Assembly (NCBI GenBank): GCA_020847175.1
Contig: JADLCM010000002.1
Span: 124,001 to 188,000, forward strand
DNA: 64,000 bases
Direction: 5' to 3'
From: Phycisphaerales bacterium
GTDB lineage: Bacteria; Planctomycetota; Phycisphaerae; Phycisphaerales; UBA1924
Shown: piece by piece, positions 1-9,500 of the stretch
Position numbering within the stretch: the first letter of the stretch is position 1
Layout: each line of letters starts with the position of its first letter
Translations under genes and position numbers: made by a program
The notes under the pieces: model-generated
Told to the model about the DNA's origin: nothing
What the model saw: the letters and a program-made list of their open reading frames with translations, nothing else
Databases searched by the model: none

Positions 1-1477
1 CGACGAACGCATCCAGGTAGAAGAAGAAGTCCGCGGCGTCGAGGGTGCCGTCGGGGATTCCGTACGCCGGGTCGTTGGGGTCGCTTGAGCCGGTGAGATC
101 GGCGACGGCAAGGTTTCCCGCGACGAACTGGTCGAGGTAGTAGAAGAAATCGGCGGCGTCGAGAGTGCCGTCGGGCACGCCGTAGGCCGGGTCATTCGGA
201 TCGCTCGCGCCCGTCAGGTCGGCGGGGCACTGTTCACCCCGGTCGATGAGGAGCGCGGCGTCGATGGTCTGGCCGGCGCCGCCGAGAAGCTGCACACGGA
301 CGATGACGTAGCGCCCGTTGCTGCTCATCGCGTAGCCGTCCTGGATGCCGAAGATGCGCGTGACCGGGAAGCCGGCAACGGTGTCGCCCTCGCGGAGGAG
401 CACTTCCTGCTCGACAAGCAGCGCCTCGTCTCCTGCGGCGTCGCCGGTGAAGTTGGCCAGGTAGAGCACCTCGCCCCGGTCGCTGATCCAGATCGGGCCG
501 GTGCCGAAACTCTCGATCGCTTCGCCCGGGAACGTCGGGTGCGTGCCTCCTTCGCGGGCCACGATGCGGCCTTCGGAGTGCACGATGCAATCATCATCGG
601 CGGTGTCGCCGTCGAGGTTGACGAGCGCCGCCCATGCGCCGGTGCTGCTGAGCGCGTGCGCGCGGCTGGAGAGCGATTCGTAGTTCCGGCCCGGGGCCGC
701 GGGCGCCGGACGGCCCTCCTGCGCCGCGATCGCGCCCGTGACGAAGAGGAACCCGTCCTCGGCGGCGGCGCCGTCGCCGTCCACGAAGTACATCACGCCC
801 CCCGCGTCGTTGACGGAGAGCTGATTCGGGTTCGTGCCGACCTCGACGATGCTCTGGCCGGTTGCGCCGATCGGCTGGCTCTCGAAGGCGAGGGCGGTTT
901 CGAGGTGAACACCGAACATGGGCTCGTAGTCGGCACGCACCAGGACGCGATCGACCGAGCTCGCGATCGCGGGGTCATCGACCGAGCCGACGATGAAGAT
1001 CTGGTTCAGGTCGTTGCCGCGGGTGGAGTTGAAGAAGCCGATCCAGCGCGCCGACGACGAGAGTTCGGGGGCGAGGGAGAAGTCGCCCTCCTGGATCACG
1101 AGATCGAGGTTGAAGAAGACGCCGGAGTCGTCATTGCCGCCCGAGGTGAAGTCGAGGTCGAGCCGGTGCCCGAGATTGCCGCTGTTGTCGAGGCGGGCGC
1201 CGCCGAAGAAGTCGATGGCGGAGCCCGGCGGATCAGCGAGGGTGACGTTCTCGCGCGCGACGCCCACCCCGTCGCGGACAAGCAGGGCATCGGAGGACGT
1301 GCGCACCTGCGCGAGCCAGGAGCCGCCGTTGTTCACGTCCACGCTGTCGAGCGAGGTGACGGTGAGAAGCGGGACGGGCTCGTCATCATCCTGGATGACG
1401 ATGGAAACGCTCTGCGCTCCGGCTGAAGCCGCTATCCCGGAGACCGCAGAGACGCATGCGAGAATGCGGGCGTGCAT
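1..1477 (-). CDS. Secreted protein with GC-type dockerin-like repeats (C-terminus cut by window edge)
   Basis: About 492 residues are visible and the reading frame runs off the left edge without a stop. The start ATG is preceded by AAGGAG eight bases upstream. Residues 1-22 form a signal peptide ending in a small-residue ASAGAQ-type cleavage region. The body is a repetitive beta-rich domain with recurring 'VREG/LLREGDTV' elements, as in secreted choice-of-anchor repeat proteins. Near the window edge are two tandem copies of a dockerin-like unit: CPADLTGASDPNDPAYG, then VPDGTLDAADFFYYLDQF, then a second copy ending DFFFYLDAFV. The aspartate pattern suggests calcium binding. The gene at 41262 carries the same unit, so this is probably a genome-wide surface or sorting tag. 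The function of the body is unknown. Confidence 0.85.
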   Translation of the reverse strand, partial: MHARILACVSAVSGIAASAGAQSVSIVIQDDDEPVPLLTVTSLDSVDVNNGGSWLAQVRTSSDALLVRDGVGVARENVTLADPPGSAIDFFGGARLDNSGNLGHRLDLDFTSGGNDDSGVFFNLDLVIQEGDFSLAPELSSSARWIGFFNSTRGNDLNQIFIVGSVDDPAIASSVDRVLVRADYEPMFGVHLETALAFESQPIGATGQSIVEVGTNPNQLSVNDAGGVMYFVDGDGAAAEDGFLFVTGAIAAQEGRPAPAAPGRNYESLSSRAHALSSTGAWAALVNLDGDTADDDCIVHSEGRIVAREGGTHPTFPGEAIESFGTGPIWISDRGEVLYLANFTGDAAGDEALLVEQEVLLREGDTVAGFPVTRIFGIQDGYAMSSNGRYVIVRVQLLGGAGQTIDAALLIDRGEQCPADLTGASDPNDPAYGVPDGTLDAADFFYYLDQFVAGNLAVADLTGSSDPNDPAYGIPDGTLDAADFFFYLDAFV

Positions 1478-1504
1478 GGCGCAACTCCTTGGTTGAGGGC
1501 CATC

Positions 1505-1537
1505 TCAGATTTTATCTGACTCGCGCGGAGTTCCCAA
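1505..1537 (-). promoter_or_regulatory. Sigma-70-like promoter of the dockerin protein gene, with palindrome over the -10
   Basis: On the minus strand TTGGGA (1532-1537) and TAAAAT (1509-1514) are separated by exactly 17 bases, a near-consensus housekeeping promoter. The -10 lies inside the short inverted repeat TCAGAT-ttt-ATCTGA (1505-1519), which could be an operator or a 5' end hairpin. Confidence 0.6.
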
Positions 1538-1564
1538 CGCACTTTTCATGCTTCGGACGAGGAA

Positions 1565-2575
1565 TCAGCCCCCGACGCCAGGTGAGGCAGGCTCAGGAAC
1601 GTGGCGCGAGGCGGCCCGCTTGGCGATGACTCGCGCTCTGTCCGGGGTGCGGATGTCCCGGGCCAGCCCGACCACACCAAGGAGCCGGATGAACACGTAA
1701 CTCGGGTCGAGTTCCCACCATCGCAGGCCGTGACGGGCGCTGGCGGGAAAGGCATGGTGATTGTTGTGCCAGCCTTCGCCGAGCGAAAGCACCGCGACGA
1801 GGGGGTTGTTGCGGCTTTCATCACGGACGGCGAAGGGCCGCGTTCCCCACAGGTGGCACACGGAGTTCACGCTCCAGGTGATGTGGTGGACCAGGAGGAT
1901 GCGCACGAGGCCGCCCCAGAGAAAGCCGAGCAGCACCCCCATCCAGGACCAGGTGATCACGCCGCCCAGGACGGCGGGAATCCCCAGGCCCGCGAGCACA
2001 AGAAGCGGAAAGTGCCGGTTCGCTGCGCTCAGGGCGCGGTCCTGCTTCAGATCCGGAATGTACTTTCCGAGGCCACGTGACCGACCGCGGAAGAGCCACC
2101 CCACATGCGCGTGAAAGAACCCGCGCGCCGTCGCGAAGATTCCTTCGCCCCACGAACCGTCCGCGCTCTTGTGGGGCGAATGGGGGTCACCTTCGGTATC
2201 CGAGTGGTGGTGGTGGCGCCGGTGTTCGCCCGCCCAGCGGAACACCGCACCCTGAACCGCCATTGAGCCTGCGGCGGCAAGCGCGTAACGCACCCATGCC
2301 GGTGCGCTGAACGACCTGTGCGTGCAGAGCCGGTGGTAGCCGACGGTGATGCCCCCGGCGGTCACGGTTGCCATGGCCCAGAGCACGATCAGGTGGCTCC
2401 AGTCAAACCAGCGTCCCCACGCGAGGGTCATTGCCGCCACGAGGCCGATCAGGGGCACGACGACTGCGCACAGGTTGATGACCCGAAGCTTGCGGTCCGC
2501 GGGTGTGCGCTCTCGGGCGGGCCGGGCTTCGATCTCGGCGTCGCATGAGGTGGTGGACTGGATGGCCTGGGTCAT
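1565..2575 (-). CDS. Acyl-CoA/acyl-lipid fatty acid desaturase (delta-9 type)
   Basis: The 336-aa integral membrane di-iron enzyme should introduce a double bond into fatty acyl chains and so tune membrane fluidity. All three histidine boxes are present: HRLCTH at residues 81-86, HRRHH near 119 and HNNHH near 270. Hydrophobic segments flank them (about 35-53, 60-80 and a pair around 180-225), as in the stearoyl-CoA/acyl-CoA desaturase family. The length is normal for bacterial members. GAGG lies seven bases before the ATG. No fused cytochrome b5 domain is seen, so an external electron donor is needed. It stands alone between unrelated genes; the exact substrate (acyl-CoA or acyl lipid) cannot be read from the sequence. 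Confidence 0.9.
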   Translation of the reverse strand: MTQAIQSTTSCDAEIEARPARERTPADRKLRVINLCAVVVPLIGLVAAMTLAWGRWFDWSHLIVLWAMATVTAGGITVGYHRLCTHRSFSAPAWVRYALAAAGSMAVQGAVFRWAGEHRRHHHHSDTEGDPHSPHKSADGSWGEGIFATARGFFHAHVGWLFRGRSRGLGKYIPDLKQDRALSAANRHFPLLVLAGLGIPAVLGGVITWSWMGVLLGFLWGGLVRILLVHHITWSVNSVCHLWGTRPFAVRDESRNNPLVAVLSLGEGWHNNHHAFPASARHGLRWWELDPSYVFIRLLGVVGLARDIRTPDRARVIAKRAASRHVPEPASPGVGG

Positions 2576-2789
2576 GGGTGCCTCAACCGGGGATTCAGCG
2601 CACAGGAACTTCGCTCACCCATTCATGGGCGAGGTCCGCCGAACCCTCCGGAGGTGCGATGCCGGAGAGGAGTGAGACACCCGCGCGAGCACGTTCCGAC
2701 ACGAATCGATCGGGCATTCGGAGGGTGAAAGGTTGCAGAAGGTACCATGTCCCGGGGCCGGGCAAGCCTTCGGCCTGCCCGAACGTGGG

Positions 2790-3452
2790 TCAGGTCAGAA
2801 CGGTCGAGACAAGGTCCGGGATGTCCACCGACGCGGCGGTCTTGGATCGCACCTCGTCCACGGTGACACCCGGGGCGACCTCGCGCAGCACGAAGCGGTT
2901 GCGGGCGCGGTCGCGCGTGAAGACGGCGAGGTCGGTGATGAGCATGTCTACGACGCCCCGCCCGGTCAGGGGGAGGGTGCAGGCCGGAACAAACTTGCTC
3001 TCGCCCTTCTTGGAGCAATGCTCCATGGTGACCACCACCTTGCGCACACCGGCGACGAGGTCCATGGCGCCGCCCATGCCCTTGACGAGCTTTCCGGGGA
3101 CCATCCAGTTGGCGATATCGCCGCTCTCGGAGACTTCCATCGCGCCCAGGATGCACATGTCGATGTGCCCGCCGCGGATCATGCCGAAACTGTCGGCGGA
3201 GGAGAACGAGGCGGCCCCCCGGCGCGCGGTGATGGTCTGCTTGCCCGCGTTGATGAGGTCCGCGTCAATCTCGGCCTCGGTGGGGAAGGGCCCGATGCCC
3301 AGCAGCCCGTTTTCGGACTGAAGCCAGACGTCGATGCCCGCAGGGATGTGGTTGGCCACGAGTGTCGGAATGCCGATACCGAGGTTGACGATGTACCCAT
3401 CGCGAAGTTCGGCGGCGGCACGTCGGGCGATCTGGTCGCGATCGAGCGGCAT
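2790..3452 (-). CDS. scoB: 3-oxoacid CoA-transferase, beta subunit (unpaired)
   Basis: The 220-aa protein matches subunit B of succinyl-CoA:3-ketoacid (or acetoacetate) CoA-transferase, which moves CoA between acyl donors and 3-oxoacids in ketone-body or butyrate metabolism. Visible family features are [10 protein letters not shown] near residue 22, the SENGLLG motif with the catalytic glutamate near residue 48, and a GGAMDLV glycine-rich segment. It is full length for a B subunit. Normally an A subunit lies directly upstream in the same operon; here the upstream neighbour is a divergent pyrophosphatase gene and the downstream neighbour a desaturase, so the partner must be encoded elsewhere or be absent. 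The gene appears to be leaderless. Confidence 0.88.
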   Translation of the reverse strand: MPLDRDQIARRAAAELRDGYIVNLGIGIPTLVANHIPAGIDVWLQSENGLLGIGPFPTEAEIDADLINAGKQTITARRGAASFSSADSFGMIRGGHIDMCILGAMEVSESGDIANWMVPGKLVKGMGGAMDLVAGVRKVVVTMEHCSKKGESKFVPACTLPLTGRGVVDMLITDLAVFTRDRARNRFVLREVAPGVTVDEVRSKTAASVDIPDLVSTVLT

Positions 3453-3457
3453 GATTC

Positions 3458-3463
3458 AGGATA
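3458..3463 (-). promoter_or_regulatory. -10-like hexamer TATCCT, leaderless start of scoB
   Basis: TATCCT on the minus strand ends five bases before the scoB ATG and no Shine-Dalgarno sequence intervenes, so transcription would begin at or next to the start codon. This is inferred from spacing only. Confidence 0.45.
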
Positions 3464-3550
3464 GGGCGGGGGTGGGCGCCGGGCGCGGCCGCCCGGGGGC
3501 AGGCGGAGGGCGGCGGGGCTACCGTCAGCCCTTCGGTCAGGAGGCAGGGC

Positions 3551-4114
3551 ATGGTTCATCCGTGGCACGACGTGACACCGGGCATCGAGGAACTTGCTCT
3601 GCCGGAGCACTTCCGGGCGGTGATCGAGATTCCGAAGGGTTCGAGCAACAAGTACGAGATCGACAAAAAGACCGGCCTGTTGATGCTCGACCGGGTGCTC
3701 TCCAGCGCCGTCTACTACCCCGCGAACTACGGGTTTATCCCGCAGACGCTGGCAGAAGACGACGACCCGCTCGACGTGCTCGTGTACTGCACCGAGGACA
3801 TCCCCCCGATGACCGTGTGCCAGGCGCGTGCCGTGGGCATGATGACCATGGTGGACCAGGGCAAACCGGACCACAAGATCGTGAGCGTCCTCATCGGCGA
3901 CCCGATCTACAACGAGTTCGCCAAGGCGAGCGACTTTCCCTCGCACATCTTCAAGATGCTCAAGCGGTTCTTCGAGGACTACAAGCAGCTGGAAGGCAAG
4001 GCCGTGGAGGTCGACGAGATTCTGCCCGCCGAGGCGGCCCACGCGGTCGTGGTTGACTCGCTCAACAGGTATTCGCAGCATCGGGTCCGGGGGCTGATGA
4101 AGGGCCTGGTCTGA
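3551..4114 (+). CDS. ppa: Inorganic pyrophosphatase, family I
   Basis: The 187-aa soluble enzyme hydrolyses pyrophosphate to phosphate and drives biosynthetic reactions. Family I signatures are visible: EIPKGSSNKYE at residues 26-36, tyrosines in the YYPANYGF segment (55-62), and the metal-binding DDDPLDV at 70-76, followed by EGKAVEV near 157. AGGAGG lies about nine bases before the ATG, and a TACCGT hexamer at 3520-3525 could be its -10. It is divergent from scoB and only 12 bases upstream of the acyltransferase gene, with which it may be co-transcribed. Length and motifs are complete. Confidence 0.95.
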   Translation: MVHPWHDVTPGIEELALPEHFRAVIEIPKGSSNKYEIDKKTGLLMLDRVLSSAVYYPANYGFIPQTLAEDDDPLDVLVYCTEDIPPMTVCQARAVGMMTMVDQGKPDHKIVSVLIGDPIYNEFAKASDFPSHIFKMLKRFFEDYKQLEGKAVEVDEILPAEAAHAVVVDSLNRYSQHRVRGLMKGLV

Positions 4115-4126
4115 CCGTGTGCGCCC

Positions 4127-5404
4127 GTGCGAAGCGCCGGAACGCCGACCGTGGCCCGCGCTCCCGGGTACGCTCCGCCCGTGGCATCGGCCTTCGGACA
4201 CGTTGACGCGGCGCAGGCCGGGCTTGCGGGCCGGCGCATCGAGGGGCTCGATGCGCTGCGCGTGTGGGCGATGCTCCTGGGAGTCGTCTTTCACGCGGCC
4301 CTCTGTCTCTGGCCCACGTTGCCCTTGAGCGACTGGCCGGTGCGCGACCCGGCGGGTGGGGCGGTGTACGGCATGGTCGCCGTCACCCTCCACGCCGTGC
4401 GCATGCCGGTTTTCTTCTTTGTCTCCGGGCTCCTCACTGGCCTCGCCTGCCGCCGCCGAGGTCTATCGCGCGTGGCGCGGTCGCGCCTGTCGCGCATCGG
4501 CTGGCCATTGGTGGTGGGGCTGGTCGTGCTCGTGCCGTTCGCTCCCCTCGCCGATGACTTTGCGTGGCGCATGATCTCGCCCGAGCGACCGGGCACGCCG
4601 GGCCTGCGATCGCTCCGACGCCACCTTGAGTCCCATCCGCTCCAGGAATGGGTGGACCCGTCGCACCTGTGGTTTCTCGAGTTTCTTCTGATCTACATCG
4701 GCCTCGCGGTGCTTGCCGGCCGCATCGTGGTCGGGCGGGCCCTGGGGGCTGCCGCCGGGCGCCTGTGGCGCCGGGGTGCGGAGAGTCTCGGAGGGTGGGG
4801 ACTTGCGGTCATCCTCGGCGCATGCATCATGCCCTTTGCCTGGCACTCGGGGTCGAGTTTCATGCAGACGCCCCGTCATCTTCTCCCTGCTTGGCATGTG
4901 CTGGCGTACTACGGCGTGTTCTACTTCGCCGGGTGGGCGACCTCTGACGAGGTCGGGCTGCTCGCACGGTGGTTTCGCCGGCCCAGAACCGTCGCGCTGG
5001 CGGGCGTGGCTGCCTCCGGCGTGCTCGCCTGGCTGGGCCTCTCCGCCGATCCGCCCGGGCGCTGGGTTTACATGGCTGTGCTGCCGCCCACGGAGGCGGC
5101 GACCGTGCTGGCGCTCGTCCAGGCCTGCGCGGGGCTTGCGAAGCCCGTGGGACGCTCGATGCGGTTTCTCGCCGATGCTTCGTACTGGGTCTACCTCTGG
5201 CATCTCCCCATCATCATGGTGTTGTACCCGCTCCTCATGCGCGTAGACATGCCCGGATCGGTGAGATTCGCGGCGGTGATCGCAGCGGCGGCGGGTGCGC
5301 CGCTCCTCACGTTCGGACTCTTCGTGCGCCCGACGCGCCTGGGCGCGATGCTCGGCGCACGCGGGCATCTGCCGCCACCGGACATCGCCCGGCCTCAGGC
5401 GTGA
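4127..5404 (+). CDS. Membrane acyltransferase, acyltransferase-3 (OafA/OpgC-like) family
   Basis: The protein has about 425 residues and roughly ten hydrophobic segments. The N-terminal R-x-x-GLDALRVWAML segment, followed by a conserved HAAL histidine within the first membrane helix, is typical of acyltransferase-3 proteins. These transfer acetyl or succinyl groups to surface polysaccharides, glucans or antibiotics. PSHLWFLEFLLIYIG in the middle resembles OpgC/MdoC-type members. The listed start is a GTG 12 bases after ppa; in-frame GTGs at 4151 and 4181 are equally plausible since the family domain begins only near residue 37. The substrate cannot be inferred and no polysaccharide genes are adjacent. 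Confidence 0.85.
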   Translation: MRSAGTPTVARAPGYAPPVASAFGHVDAAQAGLAGRRIEGLDALRVWAMLLGVVFHAALCLWPTLPLSDWPVRDPAGGAVYGMVAVTLHAVRMPVFFFVSGLLTGLACRRRGLSRVARSRLSRIGWPLVVGLVVLVPFAPLADDFAWRMISPERPGTPGLRSLRRHLESHPLQEWVDPSHLWFLEFLLIYIGLAVLAGRIVVGRALGAAAGRLWRRGAESLGGWGLAVILGACIMPFAWHSGSSFMQTPRHLLPAWHVLAYYGVFYFAGWATSDEVGLLARWFRRPRTVALAGVAASGVLAWLGLSADPPGRWVYMAVLPPTEAATVLALVQACAGLAKPVGRSMRFLADASYWVYLWHLPIIMVLYPLLMRVDMPGSVRFAAVIAAAAGAPLLTFGLFVRPTRLGAMLGARGHLPPPDIARPQA

Positions 5405-5456
5405 GTACGACGCCGACACCTCCCGCACGCACCCGATGAACCAGGCGCGACCGCGC

Positions 5457-6080
5457 TCAGCCGGGCGTGCGCGAGCGCATCCGGCGCGCCACCGCCGCGA
5501 CGGCCTTGGCGATCATGTCCGCTTCGATATTGACCGCGTCGCCCACCCCGAGCGCCCCGAGGGTGGTGCGGTCCAGCGTGGTCGGGATCAATGCCACTTC
5601 AAACCACGCGCCGGCGTCGTCCACCGCGGCGAGCGTCAGCGAGACGCCGTCCACCGCGATGGAGCCCTTGGGAATGAGGGAGTCCTGCACCCCGGCAGGG
5701 GGCGCGATGCGCAGACGCCGTTCGCCGTCCGTCCGAACGCTCAGCACGCGCCCCACTCCGTCCACGTGCCCCTGCACCAGGTGCCCGCCCAGGGGCGTGC
5801 CCGCGGTCGCGGCAAGTTCGAGATGAACCCGCCGCCCCGGCGTCCAGCATCCCAGGGTCGTCTTCGCGAGAGTCTCGGGGATCACGTCGAAGGTGAACCG
5901 CGTGTCTGCGGGGTCGAGCACGAGCGTCAGGCAGCACCCGTTGACGCTGACGCTGTCGCCGGCGCGCGGGGGCCGCATCGCGCCCGGGTCGAGTTCCGTG
6001 CGCACGACCAGCCGGCGTCCCGTCTCGCTGGGCGAGTTCTCCGCGACCAGCCCCAGATGTTCGATGATGCCGGTGAACAC
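5457..6080 (-). CDS. ribE: Riboflavin synthase, alpha subunit type
   Basis: The 207-aa enzyme dismutates two 6,7-dimethyl-8-ribityllumazine molecules into riboflavin and a pyrimidinedione. It begins with the diagnostic MFTGIIEHLG and consists of two homologous lumazine-binding repeats: NGCCLTL with GDSVSVNG in the first, GSIAVDGVSLTL in the second, where VDGVSLT is characteristic. The start is a GTG, with GAGGAG about 12 bases upstream. No other riboflavin genes are adjacent. It lies between a convergent acyltransferase gene and the fluoride channel gene on the same strand, 21 bases apart, so it may share a transcript with the latter. Length is typical. Confidence 0.94.
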   Translation of the reverse strand: MFTGIIEHLGLVAENSPSETGRRLVVRTELDPGAMRPPRAGDSVSVNGCCLTLVLDPADTRFTFDVIPETLAKTTLGCWTPGRRVHLELAATAGTPLGGHLVQGHVDGVGRVLSVRTDGERRLRIAPPAGVQDSLIPKGSIAVDGVSLTLAAVDDAGAWFEVALIPTTLDRTTLGALGVGDAVNIEADMIAKAVAAVARRMRSRTPG

Positions 6081-6101
6081 GCGCGATCCCGCTCCTCTCG
6101 A

Positions 6102-6497
6102 TCAACCACGCAGCCATCGCCCGACCGCCCAGCCCGATGCGAACCCCGCGAGGCACAGCGCGACATTCAAGGCGACGTTCCCCGCCGCAGCGACCGATTC
6201 ACCCTTGCGATGAAGCGCCATGGTCTCGGCGCTGAACGCGGAGAAGGTCGTAAACGCACCCAGGAAACCGACGACGATGAACGATCGGGTGCTCTCCGGC
6301 ACCGGGCGGCCCTCCTGCTCTCCGGAGAGCACCAGCCCCGCGACGGCGCAGCCCGCCACGTTGACAAAGAGCGTTCCGAGCGGAAAGCCGGTCCCCAGCG
6401 CCTTGCCGAGAACGGACACGATGCCGAACCGGGTGACGGCTCCGAGTGCGCCGCCTGCCGCGACAAGCGAGACGTTCTGAAGGGTCAGGTCCGCCAT
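6102..6497 (-). CDS. crcB: Fluoride ion channel CrcB/FluC
   Basis: The 131-aa, four-helix inner membrane protein forms a dual-topology dimer that exports fluoride. Visible motifs are GGALGAVTRF near residue 15, the GTLFVNVAG segment with the pore asparagine near 45, and GFLGAFTTFSAFS near 78, with the phenylalanines and the central sodium-site region of the family. It is a single gene, so it should form a homodimer. No fluoride riboswitch is seen upstream; instead a TAGAGT hexamer sits six bases before the ATG with no Shine-Dalgarno sequence. It is divergent from the hydantoinase gene, and the starts are only 52 bases apart. Confidence 0.93.
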   Translation of the reverse strand: MADLTLQNVSLVAAGGALGAVTRFGIVSVLGKALGTGFPLGTLFVNVAGCAVAGLVLSGEQEGRPVPESTRSFIVVGFLGAFTTFSAFSAETMALHRKGESVAAAGNVALNVALCLAGFASGWAVGRWLRG

Positions 6498-6502
6498 GCC
6501 CG

Positions 6503-6509
6503 TACTCTA
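6503..6509. promoter_or_regulatory. Overlapping -10-like hexamers for divergent crcB and hydantoinase genes
   Basis: The seven bases TACTCTA read TACTCT on the plus strand (6503-6508) and TAGAGT on the minus strand (6504-6509). The minus-strand copy lies six bases from the crcB ATG, the plus-strand copy 41 bases from the hydantoinase ATG. This is the symmetry expected of a bidirectional -10 element. Confidence 0.42.
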
Positions 6510-6549
6510 CCCCACGCGGCGGCGCGGGCGCCGCCCCTGGGGCCGGGCC

Positions 6550-9500
6550 ATGTGGGATGTGTGGATCGACACCGGAGGCACGTTCACCGACGCCCTCGCG
6601 CACGCCCCGAACGGTGAAACCCGGCGCGCCAAGGTGCTGAGCTCCTCGATGCTCCGCCTGCCGGTGGAGGCCGGGCCCGCCGCAGGCGTGCCCGGGCGCA
6701 CGTTCCGCCTCGCGGCAGGGCAGGCGGGGGGGATGGCTCCGCTGCCCGACGGGTTTCTCGTGGGCGTGTCCGTCGGGCTGCCAGGCAAGGCCGCGTCAAG
6801 TGTCGTGAAACGCCACGTCGCGGGCGAGATCACGCTCACCGCGCCTCTGCCCGCCCGCGACGTGCTGGAGGGCCGCGCCCCGTGCGAGGCCCCGATCCTC
6901 GCGGCCCACGTGCTGCTCGGCGTGCCCTGCACGGAGGCCCTGCCGCCGCTTCACCTCCGGCTCGCGACGACGCGCGGCACCAACGCGCTCCTGGAAGGGC
7001 GACTCGCACCCGTCGCGCTCTTCATCACCCGAGGCTTTGAAGACCTGCTCACGATCGGCGACCAGACGCGCCCCGACTTGTTCGCCCTGGAGATCCGTCG
7101 CCCCGCGCCGCCGTACAGGGCGTGCTTCCCGCTCGCGCACCGGCTGGACGCCGCCGGGCGCGAGATCGTGCCCCTTGACGAGCGGCGGCTTCGCGCCGAT
7201 GCACGCGACGCGATCGCCGCCGGGTGCACGCACGCGGCGGTGGCGATACTTCATGCTTGGAGAGCCCCCGAGTGCGAGTCGCACATCGCACAGGTGCTGC
7301 GCGAGGCCGGCTTCTCGCACGTGTCGACTTCGGCGGGGCTGACCCCGGAGATCGGGCTGTTGGCGCGGGCGCAGACCGCGGTGATCAACGCCGCCGTCGC
7401 TCCCGAGATCGAAGGCTTCGTGGAGCGCGTGCGCGCATCGCTCGCGCCGGGATCGACGCTCAGGGTGATGACGAGCGCGGGCGCTCTCGCGCTCCCCGAA
7501 TCGCTCGCGCCCAAGGACACCCTGCTCTCGGGCCCGGCGGGGGGCTACATCGGCGCGATCGACGGGGCCGGGCGCTCGGGAACGCCCCGGGTGCTGACTT
7601 TCGACATGGGCGGCACGAGCACCGACGTGGCGCGATCCGAGGGCGACCGGCTGCTGGTCTCGCGTCACGGCGTGGGTACCTTGACCGTTCTCGCGCCGGC
7701 CGTCGCTGTCGAGAGCGTGGCAGCGGGGGGCGGGAGCATCTGCACCGTGCGCGCGGGCATGCTGCGCGTCGGGCCCGAGAGCGCCGGCGCCCGCCCCGGA
7801 CCAGCGTGCTACGGCGCGGGCGGGCCGCTCGCGCTCACCGATGTGAACCTGCTGCTCGGACACCTCGACCCGGCGCGGTTTGCCTTTCCGCTGCGCGTCG
7901 GTGATGCCGAACGTGCCCTTGAAGTCGAGCTGGCCCGGGCGAGGGACGAGGTGGATGCCACGCTGTCGCGCGGGGCGTTGCTTCGCGCTTTTCGCGACCT
8001 GGCTGATGATGCGGTCGCCGGCGCGCTCCGCGCGATCTCCACGAGACAGGGCTGCGACCCGCGTGAGTACGCCCTGCTCGCTTTCGGAGGCGCGGGCGGG
8101 CAGCACGCGTGCGCCGTGGCGTCGCGCCTGGGCATGCGCGAGGTCATCATCCCGCCCGACCAGAGCCTGCTCTCGGCCCGCGGGCTCGGCGTCACGGGGC
8201 TGGAGCGCATCCGGCGCGTGCAGGTGCTGCGCCTGCTCGGGCCCCGTGACGCTTGGCTGGGCGCCGAAGTCGCCTCAGCGATCGAAGAGGTCACCCGCGA
8301 ACTGGAGCGCGACGAAAGCGCCGCGGCGCTCGCGCACGGCGACGTGTCGGTCGACGCGACCGTGTTTGCTCGGGCTCCCGGGCAGGAGCACAGCCTACCC
8401 ATCGAGCTCACTCCCGGCGAGTGCGGCCCCGGCATGCCGGCCGCGCGGGTGATCGACGCGTTCGTCGAGCGCTACACCCGGCTCTTCGCGCACCCGCCTT
8501 CGCTCGGGGGAGCAGGGGCGGACGCGGTCGAGGTCGAGGCGCTGCGGGTTCGCGCGACGCATGTTCGCCCAGGGGCGGGTGCGCCGCCGGAGGCCGCCGC
8601 ACTGGTCGCCGCGATGCCGGCTCCCGGGGGCGCGGGTCCGCGCGTGGTCGAGCGTGCCGCGCTCACCGCCCCGGTGCAAGGACCGGCGCTCATCCGCGAG
8701 GAGCACACCCTGACGGTCGTGGAGCAGGGTTGGACCGCCGAACGGCTCGCCTGCGGGGCGCTGCGCCTTCGCCACGAGACAATCGCAGCAGACCATACCG
8801 CCCGCGACATGCCCCTTGATGTCTTCGCGGCGCGGCTGGGGGCCATCGCCACGGACATGGGCGAACTGCTCCGACGTACCGCGATCAGCGTCAACATCCG
8901 CGAGCGGGTCGATTACTCCTGCGCCGTGCTCGATGCGGAAGGCGAGCTCATCGTCAATGCGCCGCACGTTCCCGTGCACCTCGGCGGGCTCGGCGTGTGC
9001 GTGCGCGAGGTGGTGCGCACGCTGCCTCTGGGCCCCGGCGAGGTCGCGATCACCAACCACCCGGCATTCGGTGGCTCGCACCTGCCCGATGTCACCCTCA
9101 TCGCGCCGGCGCACCGCGGGGGAGTGCTCCTGGGCTACGTGGCGGCGCGGGCGCACCACGCCGAGATCGGCGGCATCGCGCCTGGTTCGATGTCCGCCGC
9201 GGCCCGAACCCTGGCCGAGGAATCCTGCGTGATTCCCCCGATGCGACTGGTGACCTCCGGGGGGCACGCCTTCGGTGAGGTGGAGCGCGTGCTGTGCGCC
9301 GCGCCGTGGCCCACCCGCGCCCTGCGCGACAATCTCGCCGACGTGAAGGCGGCCCTGGCGGCGTGCGTGCGGGGCAGGGAAGGCATCGAAGCCCTTGGCT
9401 CGATGTTCACTCCGGAATTGCTCCAGGCCCGGTTTGAGGCGATCAAGCAGCGCGCGAGCGAGCGCCTCCGGCTGGCGCTGGTCCGGCGCGGCCCGTTCGA

